From Niallia sp. FSL W8-0635 (GTDB lineage Bacteria > Bacillota > Bacilli > Bacillales > Cytobacillaceae), in assembly GCF_038007965.1 (NCBI RefSeq), contig NZ_JBBOYD010000001.1, forward strand, positions 3,264,501-3,328,500: DNA of 64,000 nt, read 5' to 3'. Both the position numbers and the translations under genes were made by a program. Shown here piece by piece: positions 48,798-57,427 of the stretch (positions are counted from its first letter, which is position 1; each line of letters opens with the position of its first letter). Under the pieces are notes generated by a model. That model saw nothing but the letters and a program-made list of their open reading frames with translations. It was not told where the DNA came from and ran no database searches.

Positions 48798-49898
48798 TTG
48801 GAAAAAAAATTAGAAACACTAGCAAATTGGATGAAGCAAGAAGAAATTGATTTTACCTTTTTAACATCAACAGATAATATTTTCTATTTTAGTGGGTTTT
48901 ATAGTAATCCACATGAAAGATTATTGGCTTTAATTGTATTTCCAGAAAAAGATCCCATCTTAGTTTGTCCAGCAATGGAAAAAAACGATGCAAAAAACGC
49001 TGGCTGGAATTATGATACCATTGGCTATAGCGATACAGAAAACCCTTGGGATACCATTCAAAGTATGGTTCAAGCACGTACGGATAATACGCTAAAAGTC
49101 GCTCTTGAAACGGATCATATGAATGTAGCTAGATATCAGGCACTGCAAACTTCTTTCCCAAATATCAAAGCATATGTTTCTGCCGAAGAAAAAATTAATA
49201 CATTACGGATGATTAAAACAGCTGATGAACTAGAAAAAATAAAAGAGGCTTGTAAATGGGCTGATTTTGCTATAGAAGTGGGCTGTAATGAAATTGCAGA
49301 GGGTAAATCAGAGATGGAAATCCTCGCAAGCATTGAATATGAATTGAAGAAAAAAGGTATTGGCAAAATGTCCTTTTCTACAATGGTTCTTACTGGTGTT
49401 AATGGTGCTTCCCCACACGGCAATCCTGGAGAGACTAAAATTAAAAAAGGTGACCTAGTCTTATTTGACTTAGGTGTAGTTGTCGATGGTTATTGTTCAG
49501 ACATTACAAGAACAGTTGCATATGGAGATATTAACGAGAAGCAAAAAGATATTTATGACACAGTTTTAAAAGCACAGCTTGCAGCAATCGAAGCTTCTAA
49601 AGAAGGCGTTTCATGTGCTTCTGTAGACCAAGCTGCTCGTAACACAATAAGAGATGCAGGTTATGGGGAGTTTTTCCCACATCGTTTAGGTCACGGATTG
49701 GGTATTAGCGTCCATGAATTCCCTTCATTAACAGAAACAAATTCTTTGTTATTACAAGAAGGCATGGTATATACAATTGAGCCAGGAATTTATGTTCCGA
49801 ATGTTGCAGGAGTTCGCATTGAAGATGATGTCTACGTAACAAAAGAAGGTGTAGAAATATTAACGAAATTTCCTAAAGAACTTCAAATCATTTCATAA
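48798..49898 (+). CDS. M24 family Xaa-Pro dipeptidase
   Basis: Pita-bread metallopeptidase that hydrolyses Xaa-Pro peptides, cytoplasmic. From the TTG at 48798 (LEKKLETLANWMKQEE) it has 366 aa; GCGGAGG lies 8 bases before this codon. The in-frame ATG at 48747 has no ribosome site. All metal ligands are visible: the two aspartates in LFDLGVVVDGYCSDITRT, the histidine in GHGLGISVHE, and glutamates in YTIEPGIY and VRIEDDVYV. It resembles B. subtilis YkvY/YqhT proteins. A hairpin terminator follows. Confidence 0.9.
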   Translation: MEKKLETLANWMKQEEIDFTFLTSTDNIFYFSGFYSNPHERLLALIVFPEKDPILVCPAMEKNDAKNAGWNYDTIGYSDTENPWDTIQSMVQARTDNTLKVALETDHMNVARYQALQTSFPNIKAYVSAEEKINTLRMIKTADELEKIKEACKWADFAIEVGCNEIAEGKSEMEILASIEYELKKKGIGKMSFSTMVLTGVNGASPHGNPGETKIKKGDLVLFDLGVVVDGYCSDITRTVAYGDINEKQKDIYDTVLKAQLAAIEASKEGVSCASVDQAARNTIRDAGYGEFFPHRLGHGLGISVHEFPSLTETNSLLLQEGMVYTIEPGIYVPNVAGVRIEDDVYVTKEGVEILTKFPKELQIIS

Positions 49899-49910
49899 AA
49901 CAATGGAGAG

Positions 49911-49948
49911 AAGAAGGTATCGGAGTAAATTCCTTTCCCTTCTTTTTT
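49911..49948 (+). terminator. M24 peptidase terminator
   Basis: AAGAAGG (49911-49917) and CCTTCTT (49938-49944), with an inner GGA/TCC pair, followed by TTTTT. It begins 13 bp after the gene. Confidence 0.65.
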
Positions 49949-49998
49949 TAGCTTTTAAAAAACGAAAACTCTTAAATCTTCTTCCTTTATGTACATGC

Positions 49999-50025
49999 AC
50001 CTAATTAAAAATATTACATAAGATA
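49999..50025 (+). promoter_or_regulatory. Candidate SigK promoter of the cupin gene
   Basis: AC at 49999-50000, a 16-bp spacer, then CATAAGATA at 50017-50025. This is a full match to the SigK pattern AC-N16/17-CATANNNTA. The predicted start of transcription is near 50032, followed by AAGGGGAAGAAGGG and the ATG at 50059. Confidence 0.7.
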
Positions 50026-50058
50026 CCTTGACTTTAAGGGGAAGAAGGGTATAAAAGA

Positions 50059-50676
50059 ATGGCAATATATGTCGATTATACAGATCCAAAAATAACATAT
50101 ACTTTTGATGTTAATAAAAGTGCATTTTTCATAAGAGATAATCACAATTATATTAATGTCTTAGGAGAACAACAATTAAATTCATTAAAAAATGTATCAT
50201 TGTTGGATATATATTTAAGTAAAGATATAGTAGTGGAGCCACATATACATCAAAACGCAGCTGAGCTCGTTTATTGTATTTCCGGTTCTGCTACTGTTTC
50301 TCTATTAAATCCTTTTACAAAAAAAATCCTCAACTATACAATTACCGCCGGTCAAGTTGCGAACGTGCCTCAAGGATGGTGGCATTATGAAATCGCTAAT
50401 ACGAATAACACTCATTTATTAGCCATATTTGATGCACCTACACCTGAAGCAATCTTTGGTTCTGATTTACTTCGCCTCACTCCTCCCGAATTAATGGCTC
50501 ATACTTATTCGATGGATGAAACCAAGTGGAAATCTACTATCGCTCCTATTACTCAAACAACAATACTCGGCCCAGCAGTTAATAAATATAACCAAAGACA
50601 AAATTATTCCACAAACACTTATCCTCCGCATCCAACATACCAACATCCCTACCACAGCTCACAGTATTACTATTGA
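50059..50676 (+). CDS. Cupin protein with Tyr/Pro/His tail, probable spore-coat gene
   Basis: 205-residue cupin. The barrel (about 45-135) has the metal motifs HIHQNAAELVYCISG (two histidines plus glutamate) and GQVANVPQGWWHYEI (third histidine), as in oxalate decarboxylase-type germin-like cupins, though at half their length. The tail from about 175 is rich in Tyr, Pro, His, Gln and Asn (YPPHPTYQHPYHSSQYYY), a composition common in spore-coat proteins. No signal peptide. A SigK-type promoter directly upstream supports late mother-cell expression. Enzyme activity is unknown. Confidence 0.8.
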   Translation: MAIYVDYTDPKITYTFDVNKSAFFIRDNHNYINVLGEQQLNSLKNVSLLDIYLSKDIVVEPHIHQNAAELVYCISGSATVSLLNPFTKKILNYTITAGQVANVPQGWWHYEIANTNNTHLLAIFDAPTPEAIFGSDLLRLTPPELMAHTYSMDETKWKSTIAPITQTTILGPAVNKYNQRQNYSTNTYPPHPTYQHPYHSSQYYY

Positions 50677-50730
50677 ATAGAATATTTTCTAGTAGCTTGA
50701 ATCTAAACTTAAAGCATTTACACCTTGTAA

Positions 50731-50763
50731 GAATGGACTGAACAAAATTTGTTCAGTCCATTC
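50731..50763. terminator. Hairpin after the cupin gene
   Basis: A nearly loop-free perfect palindrome: AATGGACTGAACAAA and TTTGTTCAGTCCATT. It lies between the cupin gene and a converging small ORF and could terminate both. The T-run is poor (TTCATCTCTT). Confidence 0.6.
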
Positions 50764-50787
50764 ATCTCTTACTGCTCTCTTTGATGG

Positions 50788-50934
50788 TTACTTCCTAAAT
50801 TGCTTCTTTTCATTATCCATTAAATGATCAATTACACCATCATTATAGGAATCCATCACTTGTGCTGTAACTTCTTCTCTTCCTTTTTCATCAAATTGAA
50901 ATTCATTCTGACTACTTCCATTTTGTTTGTCCAT
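50788..50934 (-). CDS. Small 48-aa hydrophilic protein
   Basis: An ORF of 48 codons with GGAAAGAAGG about 8 bases before its ATG at 50934. Sequence: charged and glutamine/asparagine rich, starting MDKQNGSSQNEFQF and holding TAQVMDSYNDGVIDHLMD. The latter part faintly recalls DUF4025 (YozQ) proteins of Bacillus, which I cannot confirm. It is convergent with the cupin gene and divergent from the universal stress gene, so it has room for its own promoter. Confidence 0.55.
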   Translation of the reverse strand: MDKQNGSSQNEFQFDEKGREEVTAQVMDSYNDGVIDHLMDNEKKQFRK

Positions 50935-50982
50935 TTTCTTTTCCTTCTTTCCTTAAATTCTTATCTATTATCTGAATGAAAA

Positions 50983-51008
50983 GTTAAACTTATGCATGAA
51001 TTGGGTAT
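50983..51008 (+). promoter_or_regulatory. Candidate SigB promoter of the usp gene
   Basis: GTTAAA (50983-50988), a 14-bp spacer, GGGTAT (51003-51008). This is one base off the SigB pattern GTTTAA-N12-15-GGGTAT. A TATAAT overlaps just downstream, so a SigA promoter is the alternative. Confidence 0.5.
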
Positions 51009-51044
51009 ATAATAGAAGTAGATAAAATAAAGGGAGTGAATCTT

Positions 51045-51485
51045 ATGAACGTAAACTATCAAAACATTATTGTTGCAGTAGACGGTTCAGAAGAAGCAGA
51101 CAAAGCATTAAAGAAAGCGGTTACAATAGCAAAGGAAAACAACTCTAATCTTATTATCGCTCACGTTATTGATACAAGATCATTTGCAACAGTGGCCGCA
51201 TATGATCAATCAATTGCAGCGAAATCAGATGAATTCGCAAATGAGTTATTAGATAAATATGTAACAGAAGCGACAACAGCTGGAGTACAGAATGTCGTAA
51301 AAGCAATCGAATTCGGTTCACCAAGAGCGGTGGTTCCACGAGAGATTGCCAAAAAGTATGCGGCAGATTTAATTGTATGCGGAGCAACGGGATTAAATGC
51401 AGTGGAGAGATTTATTATCGGAAGTGTTTCTGAGGGCATCACAAGAAATGCACCTTGTGATGTGTTAATTGTTAGAAATAGTTGA
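51045..51485 (+). CDS. Universal stress protein (UspA family)
   Basis: 146-residue ATP-binding type Usp. N-terminal IIVAVDGSEEADKAL, and the nucleotide loop GATGLNAVERFIIGSVSEGI with the G-2X-G-9X-G-S pattern, then APCDVLIVR. I start at the ATG at 51045 because AGGGAG lies 8 bases before it; a GTG nine bases earlier overlaps that site. Monocistronic between a SigB-like promoter and a strong hairpin terminator. A general stress role is inferred. Confidence 0.9.
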   Translation: MNVNYQNIIVAVDGSEEADKALKKAVTIAKENNSNLIIAHVIDTRSFATVAAYDQSIAAKSDEFANELLDKYVTEATTAGVQNVVKAIEFGSPRAVVPREIAKKYAADLIVCGATGLNAVERFIIGSVSEGITRNAPCDVLIVRNS

Positions 51486-51522
51486 GACATAAGAAAAGCT
51501 GAGCGTACCTGTCTTATCATGT

Positions 51523-51583
51523 AAAAGAAGAATATTCTATCATTTGATCGCAAAGTTGCTTTCAAATAGAATATTCTTCTTTT
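51523..51583. terminator. Bidirectional terminator, usp / argH
   Basis: An 18-bp perfect stem between 51523-51540 and 51566-51583 (AAAAGAAGAATATTCTAT on the left), 25-nt loop, T-run on the right. It can serve the converging argGH transcript as well. Confidence 0.85.
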
Positions 51584-51644
51584 ATAATCTTCTAGGCTTC
51601 TCTTTATTTCTTCTTAATTTTTTCTAGTGAATAATTCTTTCCTA

Positions 51645-53036
51645 TTATTTCACTTCTTCTTTCTCTAAAACACATAATTTTGCCTTTTCAATAGCTTGCT
51701 CTATTTGTTTAAACCCTGTTCCACCAGCGCTATTTCGTCTTTCTACTGCCGTTCTCGGATTTAACACATGATAAATATCATCCTCAAATAAATTACTTGC
51801 CTCTTTTAATTCTTTCATACTTAAATCCTGTAAATAGCAATTCTTATTCACACAATATAAAACTAATTTTCCTACTACTTCATGTGCCTCTCTAAATGGC
51901 ATCCCTTTATCTGATAAATAATCAGCTAATTCCGTCGCATTAGAAAAATCATTTTTTGTTGCCTGTTCCATCCCTTGTTCATTAACCTTCATTGTTTGAA
52001 TCATTCCTGCAAAAATTCGTAAAGATCCAACTACAGTTTTCACTGTATCAAACATACCTTCTTTATCTTCCTGCATATCTTTGTTATACGATAGTGGCAA
52101 ACCTTTCAATACCGTTAATAAGCCCATCAAATTCCCATATACTCGTCCCGTTTTCCCTCTAATTAATTCAGCCATATCTGGATTTTTCTTTTGAGGCATG
52201 ATGCTGCTTCCAGTTGAAAAACTATCGTCTAAATCAATAAATTTAAATTCTTGTGAAGACCAAAGGATAATTTCTTCGCTAAAACGAGAAAGATGCATCA
52301 TTAAAATGGAGCTAGTCGATAGAAATTCTAGAATAAAATCCCGGTCACTTACAGCATCCATACTATTTTCATAAATGGAATCAAATGTAAGCAAATCAGC
52401 ACTATAAGCACGATCAATAGGAAAAGTCGTTCCTGCCAATGCACCTGCACCTAGTGGTGACACATTAATTCGTTTTAAATTTTCCTGATATCTTTGTTTA
52501 TCTCTTTCAAACATCCAAAAATAAGCCATAAGATGATGTGCAAAAGAAATGGGCTGTGCACGTTGTAGATGTGTATAACCAGGCATTACTGTTTCAATAT
52601 GACTTTCCGCCTTTTCCAACAAAACCACTTGCAATTCATTCAATAGTTCAACTATTAATTTTACTTGTCTTCGTAAATAAAGATGCATATCTGTAGCTAC
52701 CTGATCATTTCTACTTCTTCCAGTATGAAGCTTTCCACCAACAGGACCAATTAAATCGGTTAATTGACTTTCTAAATTAAGGTGAATATCTTCTAGTTTT
52801 ACAGAAAACGTTAATTCGTCATTTTCTGCTTGCTTTTTTAGTGTTAGCAAACCAGCTTTAATTTTTTCACCATCTTCAACAGACAATATTCCTGTTTTAG
52901 AGAGCATAGCCACATGGGCTATGCTCCCTTCGATATCTTCTAATACTAGTTCTTGATCAAAGGAAATGGAGGCACCGAATTCGTCCACCCATTCCTCTGC
53001 AGACTTTGTAAATCTGCCTCCCCATAATTTCTTCAC
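51645..53036 (-). CDS. argH: Argininosuccinate lyase
   Basis: Splits argininosuccinate to arginine and fumarate, last step of arginine synthesis. 463 aa from the GTG at 53036 ([16 protein letters not shown]), which matches the family N-terminus; AGAAGG lies upstream, and the GTG overlaps the argG stop as GTGA. An in-frame ATG 19 codons earlier lies inside argG and gives a non-family extension. Signature [15 protein letters not shown] and [13 protein letters not shown] are intact. Translationally coupled to argG. Confidence 0.95.
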   Translation of the reverse strand: MKKLWGGRFTKSAEEWVDEFGASISFDQELVLEDIEGSIAHVAMLSKTGILSVEDGEKIKAGLLTLKKQAENDELTFSVKLEDIHLNLESQLTDLIGPVGGKLHTGRSRNDQVATDMHLYLRRQVKLIVELLNELQVVLLEKAESHIETVMPGYTHLQRAQPISFAHHLMAYFWMFERDKQRYQENLKRINVSPLGAGALAGTTFPIDRAYSADLLTFDSIYENSMDAVSDRDFILEFLSTSSILMMHLSRFSEEIILWSSQEFKFIDLDDSFSTGSSIMPQKKNPDMAELIRGKTGRVYGNLMGLLTVLKGLPLSYNKDMQEDKEGMFDTVKTVVGSLRIFAGMIQTMKVNEQGMEQATKNDFSNATELADYLSDKGMPFREAHEVVGKLVLYCVNKNCYLQDLSMKELKEASNLFEDDIYHVLNPRTAVERRNSAGGTGFKQIEQAIEKAKLCVLEKEEVK

Positions 53037-54241
53037 ACAGACACCTTCTTGCCGTTTTCCACAATGCTTTGTACTTTTGTTGGAAGTCCCCAAAGCTTAA
53101 TAAATCCAACTGCTGCAGCATGATCAAACTCATCGTCTGATGTATACGTAGCAAGCTTTTCATCATATAAAGAATTGGGAGATTTTCTTCCTTCCACAAT
53201 GGCATGCCCTTTAAATAATTTTACACGAACAGTACCTGTGACATTTTTTTGTGTTTCTTGTAAAAATGCTTGTAATGCTTTCGTAATCGGTGAGAACCAA
53301 AGCCCTTCATAAATCACTTCTGTAATTTTCTTTTCGATAACTGGTTTAAAGTGTGCTACTTCTTTCACCAATGTAATATCCTCTAATTCTTTATGTGCTT
53401 TAATAAGTGTTAAAGCACCTGGACATTCATACACTTCTCTAGATTTAATTCCTACTAATCTATTTTCTACATGGTCAATTCTGCCAACACCATGTTTTCC
53501 AGCAATTTTATTTAGCTCAAGAATTAATTGAGATAAAGAATAAGAAATACCGTCAATACTAACTGGAACACCCTCTTTAAAATCAATTTCGATAATATCT
53601 GCTTGATCAGGTGCATTTTCAAGACTTACTGTTAAGTCATATGCTTCTTCTGGAGGAGCAGCCCAAGGATCTTCTAAAATACCACATTCATTGCTTCTTC
53701 CCCATAAATTTTGGTCAATAGAAAATGGGCTATCTAAGTTAACAGGTATCGGAATATTTTTTTCTTTTGCATAAGCAATTTCTTCTTCACGAGACCATCC
53801 CCATTCACGAACAGGAGCTAATACTTTTAAATTTGGATTTAATGCTTGAATAGATACTTCAAAACGCACTTGGTCATTTCCTTTTCCCGTACATCCATGT
53901 GCGACAGCGACTGCATTTTCCTTTTCTGCCACTTCTACCAATTTTTTAGAAATTAAAGGTCTTGATAATGCAGAAACTAATGGATACTTTCCTTCATAAA
54001 GTGTATGTGCCTGCATAGCAATAAGCGCAAAATCCTGAGCGAATTCTTGTTTTGCATCAATTACATAAGATTGAACAGCTCCAACGGATAATGCCTTCTG
54101 TTGAATAAAGTTCAAGTCTTTTCCTTCGCCAACATCTAAGCAGCAAGCGACTACATCATATCCTTGATCCTGTAACCATTTAATTGCTACAGATGTATCT
54201 AATCCACCTGAATATGCTAATACTACTTTTGGATTTGCCAT
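53033..54241 (-). CDS. argG: Argininosuccinate synthase
   Basis: Joins citrulline and aspartate with ATP. 402 aa (B. subtilis 403). PP-loop [14 protein letters not shown] at the N-terminus, then [13 protein letters not shown] and the YECPGALTL region. The start ATG follows TAGGAGG. First gene of argG-argH. An ARG-box-like site (54262-54275) lies 21 bp upstream, and further palindromes are found up to 54479, in line with AhrC/ArgR control of arginine genes. Confidence 0.96.
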   Translation of the reverse strand: MANPKVVLAYSGGLDTSVAIKWLQDQGYDVVACCLDVGEGKDLNFIQQKALSVGAVQSYVIDAKQEFAQDFALIAMQAHTLYEGKYPLVSALSRPLISKKLVEVAEKENAVAVAHGCTGKGNDQVRFEVSIQALNPNLKVLAPVREWGWSREEEIAYAKEKNIPIPVNLDSPFSIDQNLWGRSNECGILEDPWAAPPEEAYDLTVSLENAPDQADIIEIDFKEGVPVSIDGISYSLSQLILELNKIAGKHGVGRIDHVENRLVGIKSREVYECPGALTLIKAHKELEDITLVKEVAHFKPVIEKKITEVIYEGLWFSPITKALQAFLQETQKNVTGTVRVKLFKGHAIVEGRKSPNSLYDEKLATYTSDDEFDHAAAVGFIKLWGLPTKVQSIVENGKKVSV

Positions 54242-54261
54242 TACCTAATTCCTCCTATATG

Positions 54262-54275
54262 CGAATAAATATTCA
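54262..54275. promoter_or_regulatory. ARG box candidate (AhrC/ArgR)
   Basis: CGAATAAATATTCA differs from the ARG-box core TGAATWWWWATTCA only at the first base. A half-site ATTCA follows at 54291-54295. Position just upstream of the argG ribosome site is suitable for repression. Confidence 0.65.
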
Positions 54276-54461
54276 TTTATTTATATTTTTATTCATTAAC
54301 TATATTTAACACTTTAACAACTTTTCCTTATAATTTCAATAGAATTTTTATAAAAATATAAAATATTTCATTTTTATGCACAAATAAATCTTTTCAATTT
54401 TCCTGGATTCCATATAACAGTTAAGTTATTTCATCCCCTTATTCCCTCCCCCTTACTATTT

Positions 54462-54479
54462 ATGCATAAATTTATGCAT
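54462..54479. promoter_or_regulatory. 18-bp perfect palindrome upstream of argG
   Basis: ATGCATAAATTTATGCAT is its own reverse complement and contains two opposed TGCAT half-sites 6 bp apart. The half-sites resemble E. coli-type ARG boxes (TGNAT..ATNCA), but those have 4 bp between. A single extra TTTATGCA lies about 85 bp nearer argG. Confidence 0.45.
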
Positions 54480-54531
54480 TTTTTTATTATGATCGTTCAC
54501 TTATACGATAAATTATCATCTCTATCTAAAC

Positions 54532-54576
54532 AAAAAAGGTCAACAAATCCTCTTATTATAAGAAGCTGTTGACCTT
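54532..54576 (-). terminator. moaB terminator
   Basis: AAGGTCAACA and TGTTGACCTT form a 10-bp stem with a 21-nt loop, followed by TTTTTT on the minus strand. It lies 10 bp past the moaB stop. Confidence 0.85.
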
Positions 54577-54585
54577 ATTTATCTA

Positions 54586-55092
54586 CTATTTATGAATTTC
54601 ACTAATTACATGACTTAATTCAGGGAGAATGAGCTTCTTCATCGCAAGTCGCACCGCTCCTGTTGATCCTGGGGTCGAAAAAACCATCTTGTCATTAATC
54701 GTTCCAGCAATTGCTCTAGATAAAATGGCGCTAGAGCCAATATCTTCTGTATAGCTTAACATTCGAAAAAGTTCTCCAAATCCATACAATTCTTTTGTAA
54801 GGAGTGGCTTTATTGCTTCTATTGTCACATCTCTTGGAGAAATTCCAGTCCCTCCATTAAGGAGAATACAATCAATTTTCTCTGATTGAACTCCTGAGAT
54901 AATTTCCTGTTGAATTAGTTGCTTATCATCTTTAATAATTAAGTATTCGTGTATATGGTGGTTGTTTTGCTCTAATAGTTCAATCATCGCCTTACCACTT
55001 TTATCTGTTTCCTTTGTTCTTGTATCACTTACTGTTATAATTTTACATCCCACTTGCAAAAATTGATCATTAATATGTGATTGTTTATTCAT
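54586..55092 (-). CDS. moaB: Molybdenum cofactor protein MoaB
   Basis: MogA/MoaB-fold molybdopterin-binding protein, 168 aa, presumed to adenylylate molybdopterin. Family motifs: ITVSDTRTKETDKSG, LNGGTGISPRDVT and FSTPGSTGAVRLAM. Its ATG lies inside the last codons of the helicase gene (8-bp overlap, ribosome site GGAGGAAG), so it is translationally coupled to it. In B. subtilis moaB stands between argG and ackA without these upstream partners. Confidence 0.92.
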   Translation of the reverse strand: MNKQSHINDQFLQVGCKIITVSDTRTKETDKSGKAMIELLEQNNHHIHEYLIIKDDKQLIQQEIISGVQSEKIDCILLNGGTGISPRDVTIEAIKPLLTKELYGFGELFRMLSYTEDIGSSAILSRAIAGTINDKMVFSTPGSTGAVRLAMKKLILPELSHVISEIHK

Positions 55093-57409
55093 AGCTTCCT
55101 CCGTTCATCTCTTCTTCTACTTTTTTCAAAGTATATTGTGACTTATCCACTCTATCTAATAATAAGGCTGATTTTTCTTGAGTAAATAAATGAAGCCGAT
55201 GCATTGGTCTTGTCATCGCTACATATAATAGCTTTAAATCTATTTCTTCTTGAGTAAAAGACTCATTTAACGTAAAGAGGAACACTGTATCAAATTCCAA
55301 TCCCTTGGAAAGATAGCTTGGTACGATTATCAAATGATTCCTTTCTAACTCTTCATTCTCTTGTAAAAATTGAACGTTGGGAACTTTTCTTTTTTGCATT
55401 TCTTTAAAGATTACTTTACATTCTTCCTCTGTTTTTCCAATGATTGCAATGGAGTGAAACCCTTCTTCCCTTAATCCATCTGCAAGTATAAGCATTCTAC
55501 CCACTAATACATGCTTTTCATCATATAAATGCACAGTTGGTTTTTCACCATGACGAACAACTGGTTTCACCTTTGGTAAATCTTGATCGAGCAAATGTAA
55601 AATTTCATTTGCTAAAAACATTATTTCGATTGTTGTCCGATAGCTTTTTTGTAAGGTCATATAATTTGCTCGTGGAAAAACAGTCTGCTGTAACGCATCC
55701 CAGTTCTGTAGTCCTCTATATGAGTGTATACCTTGGGCTAAGTCTCCAACAAGGGTAAACATATCTGTCTCAAGACCTGCTTTTAATGCATAAAGCTGAA
55801 ATTCACTGTAATCCTGCACTTCATCAATGACAATGTTTTTAGCTCGGTATTCTTTATCAATGCCAAATATTTTATATTGTAAATAAAACAAGGCTCCTAA
55901 ATCCTCGATTTCAACTTTCCTTTGCTTCAATATCCTTTGTTGAAAGGCAATCATATAATCCAATTGCTTTTCTGTTAATGAACCCTCTGTATATTTTCGA
56001 AGTAGCTCCTTGTCTTCAAATAATCGAATATAGTACTTATATAAATCATGTGTTGGCATTGTTTTCATATATTTTCGAACAGCAATAGAAGCTTCTTTCT
56101 TGACAGTAGCTAGTCTTTCTTCCTTTGTATCCAAAAAGTAGACTACTCTTTCTTTACGTTTCTCGTCCTCTTTAATTCGTAAAGCACGATCCAGCGCTTC
56201 CTCGTATTTACCTTCCAGCTTAGTTAGAATTATTTTCTTTTTCCTTTTTAAATCTGCTTGTAAAATTCCCTTTATCTTCTCTTTCCGTTTCACCAATGGT
56301 AGATAGTCATATTCCTGCTTAAATAATCTTTCTAGTTTCTTCGCTCCATATAAAGGGAATTTTTCCACTCGAAAATCTTCTTTCGGACTCATATCCTCAC
56401 ATATATCGCTGAGATAATGATCCATTACCTTTTTATAAGCTAAAGACCCTTTATAACGGGAAAGCCATTTAATCATTTCTTCCTGCTTATTCCCATGGTT
56501 TATGAATGATAGGAGCTTCTTATTGGATTGAATAACTTTCATTTTCTTTCCAATACATAATAGGACATAGTCCAGATAAGTAGTTTGCTTTATCTTCTCT
56601 ACGCCTAAGTCTGGCAAGGCCTCGGCAATATAGCCTATAAACATATTATTGGGGGCAATAATCATTAGCTGCTCCGGTTGAAAATATCTTGCATAGTTAT
56701 AAATAAAATAAGATATTCGATGTAAGGCAATTGTGGTTTTCCCACTTCCTGCAGCTCCTTGCACAATAATCGGCCGGTTTAAATCAGCTCGGATAATTTC
56801 ATTTTGTTCCGCCTGAATGGTTGAAATAATCTCCGTAAGTCGCTGGTCAGCCTTGCCGGCAAGTGATTGTTGCAATAACTCATCTGTTGTTGTTAAATCA
56901 ATATCCTGATAATGGAGCAAGTTTCCTTTTTCGATTTTGAACTGTCTTTTTAAGGATAAATACCCTTCAATTGTTTCTTCATTAACTTCGTAAGCTACTT
57001 CTCCTAGTCGACCATCATAATAAACATTTGCAATAGGAGAGCGCCAATCTACTATTATTGGTTTTTGCGTATCTTTTTCGAACAGAGATGTCTTTCCAAG
57101 ATAATAAACATCTTTTTGTGATTTTCCTTTCATTTGATAATCAATCCGTGCAAAATAAGGCGCATCTAAAATCCGTTTCAAAATATTTAACTCTGTTGTT
57201 GCTAGCTGTAAAAACTTACTGTTTGTTAAATAATTGATATAACTTAAACTACTATCAAGAGCTTCTTCATTACTAATAGCATCTCTTACGGTTTCCTGTA
57301 ATGCACCTTGATTAATTTGAGCATCTTTTAAGACGATATTCATGTAGTTTTTTGTGTATTCAAGTCTACTTTTTTCCTGTTCCAGTTCATCTAATGAGTA
57401 ATCTTCCAT
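55085..57409 (-). CDS. HelD-like superfamily 1 helicase
   Basis: UvrD/Rep-type ATPase similar to HelD (YvgS), the RNA polymerase-releasing motor of Firmicutes. 774 aa from the ATG at 57409, which has AAAGGA 6 bases upstream; an ATG six codons earlier directly abuts the previous stop. N-terminal coiled-coil (about 10-40), the HelD-typical IIVDWRSPIANVYYDGRLG near 120, Walker A QGAAGSGKTTIALHR near 217, Walker B IDEVQDYS, QKSYRTT and LLYVAMTRPMHRLHLF. The large middle insertion is basic and helical. Whether this is the main HelD or a paralogue cannot be told here. Confidence 0.88.
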   Translation of the reverse strand: MEDYSLDELEQEKSRLEYTKNYMNIVLKDAQINQGALQETVRDAISNEEALDSSLSYINYLTNSKFLQLATTELNILKRILDAPYFARIDYQMKGKSQKDVYYLGKTSLFEKDTQKPIIVDWRSPIANVYYDGRLGEVAYEVNEETIEGYLSLKRQFKIEKGNLLHYQDIDLTTTDELLQQSLAGKADQRLTEIISTIQAEQNEIIRADLNRPIIVQGAAGSGKTTIALHRISYFIYNYARYFQPEQLMIIAPNNMFIGYIAEALPDLGVEKIKQTTYLDYVLLCIGKKMKVIQSNKKLLSFINHGNKQEEMIKWLSRYKGSLAYKKVMDHYLSDICEDMSPKEDFRVEKFPLYGAKKLERLFKQEYDYLPLVKRKEKIKGILQADLKRKKKIILTKLEGKYEEALDRALRIKEDEKRKERVVYFLDTKEERLATVKKEASIAVRKYMKTMPTHDLYKYYIRLFEDKELLRKYTEGSLTEKQLDYMIAFQQRILKQRKVEIEDLGALFYLQYKIFGIDKEYRAKNIVIDEVQDYSEFQLYALKAGLETDMFTLVGDLAQGIHSYRGLQNWDALQQTVFPRANYMTLQKSYRTTIEIMFLANEILHLLDQDLPKVKPVVRHGEKPTVHLYDEKHVLVGRMLILADGLREEGFHSIAIIGKTEEECKVIFKEMQKRKVPNVQFLQENEELERNHLIIVPSYLSKGLEFDTVFLFTLNESFTQEEIDLKLLYVAMTRPMHRLHLFTQEKSALLLDRVDKSQYTLKKVEEEMNGGSYE

Positions 57410-57427
57410 GTTTATTCCTTTCTCCAT

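Larger units (their letters stand above)
54242..54585. other. argG upstream region
   Basis: 344 bp between argG and moaB. It holds an ARG box candidate, three TTTATGCA motifs (54373-54380, 54459-54466, 54471-54478), an 18-bp perfect palindrome (54462-54479), and the moaB terminator at the right end. No gene seen. Confidence 0.5.
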
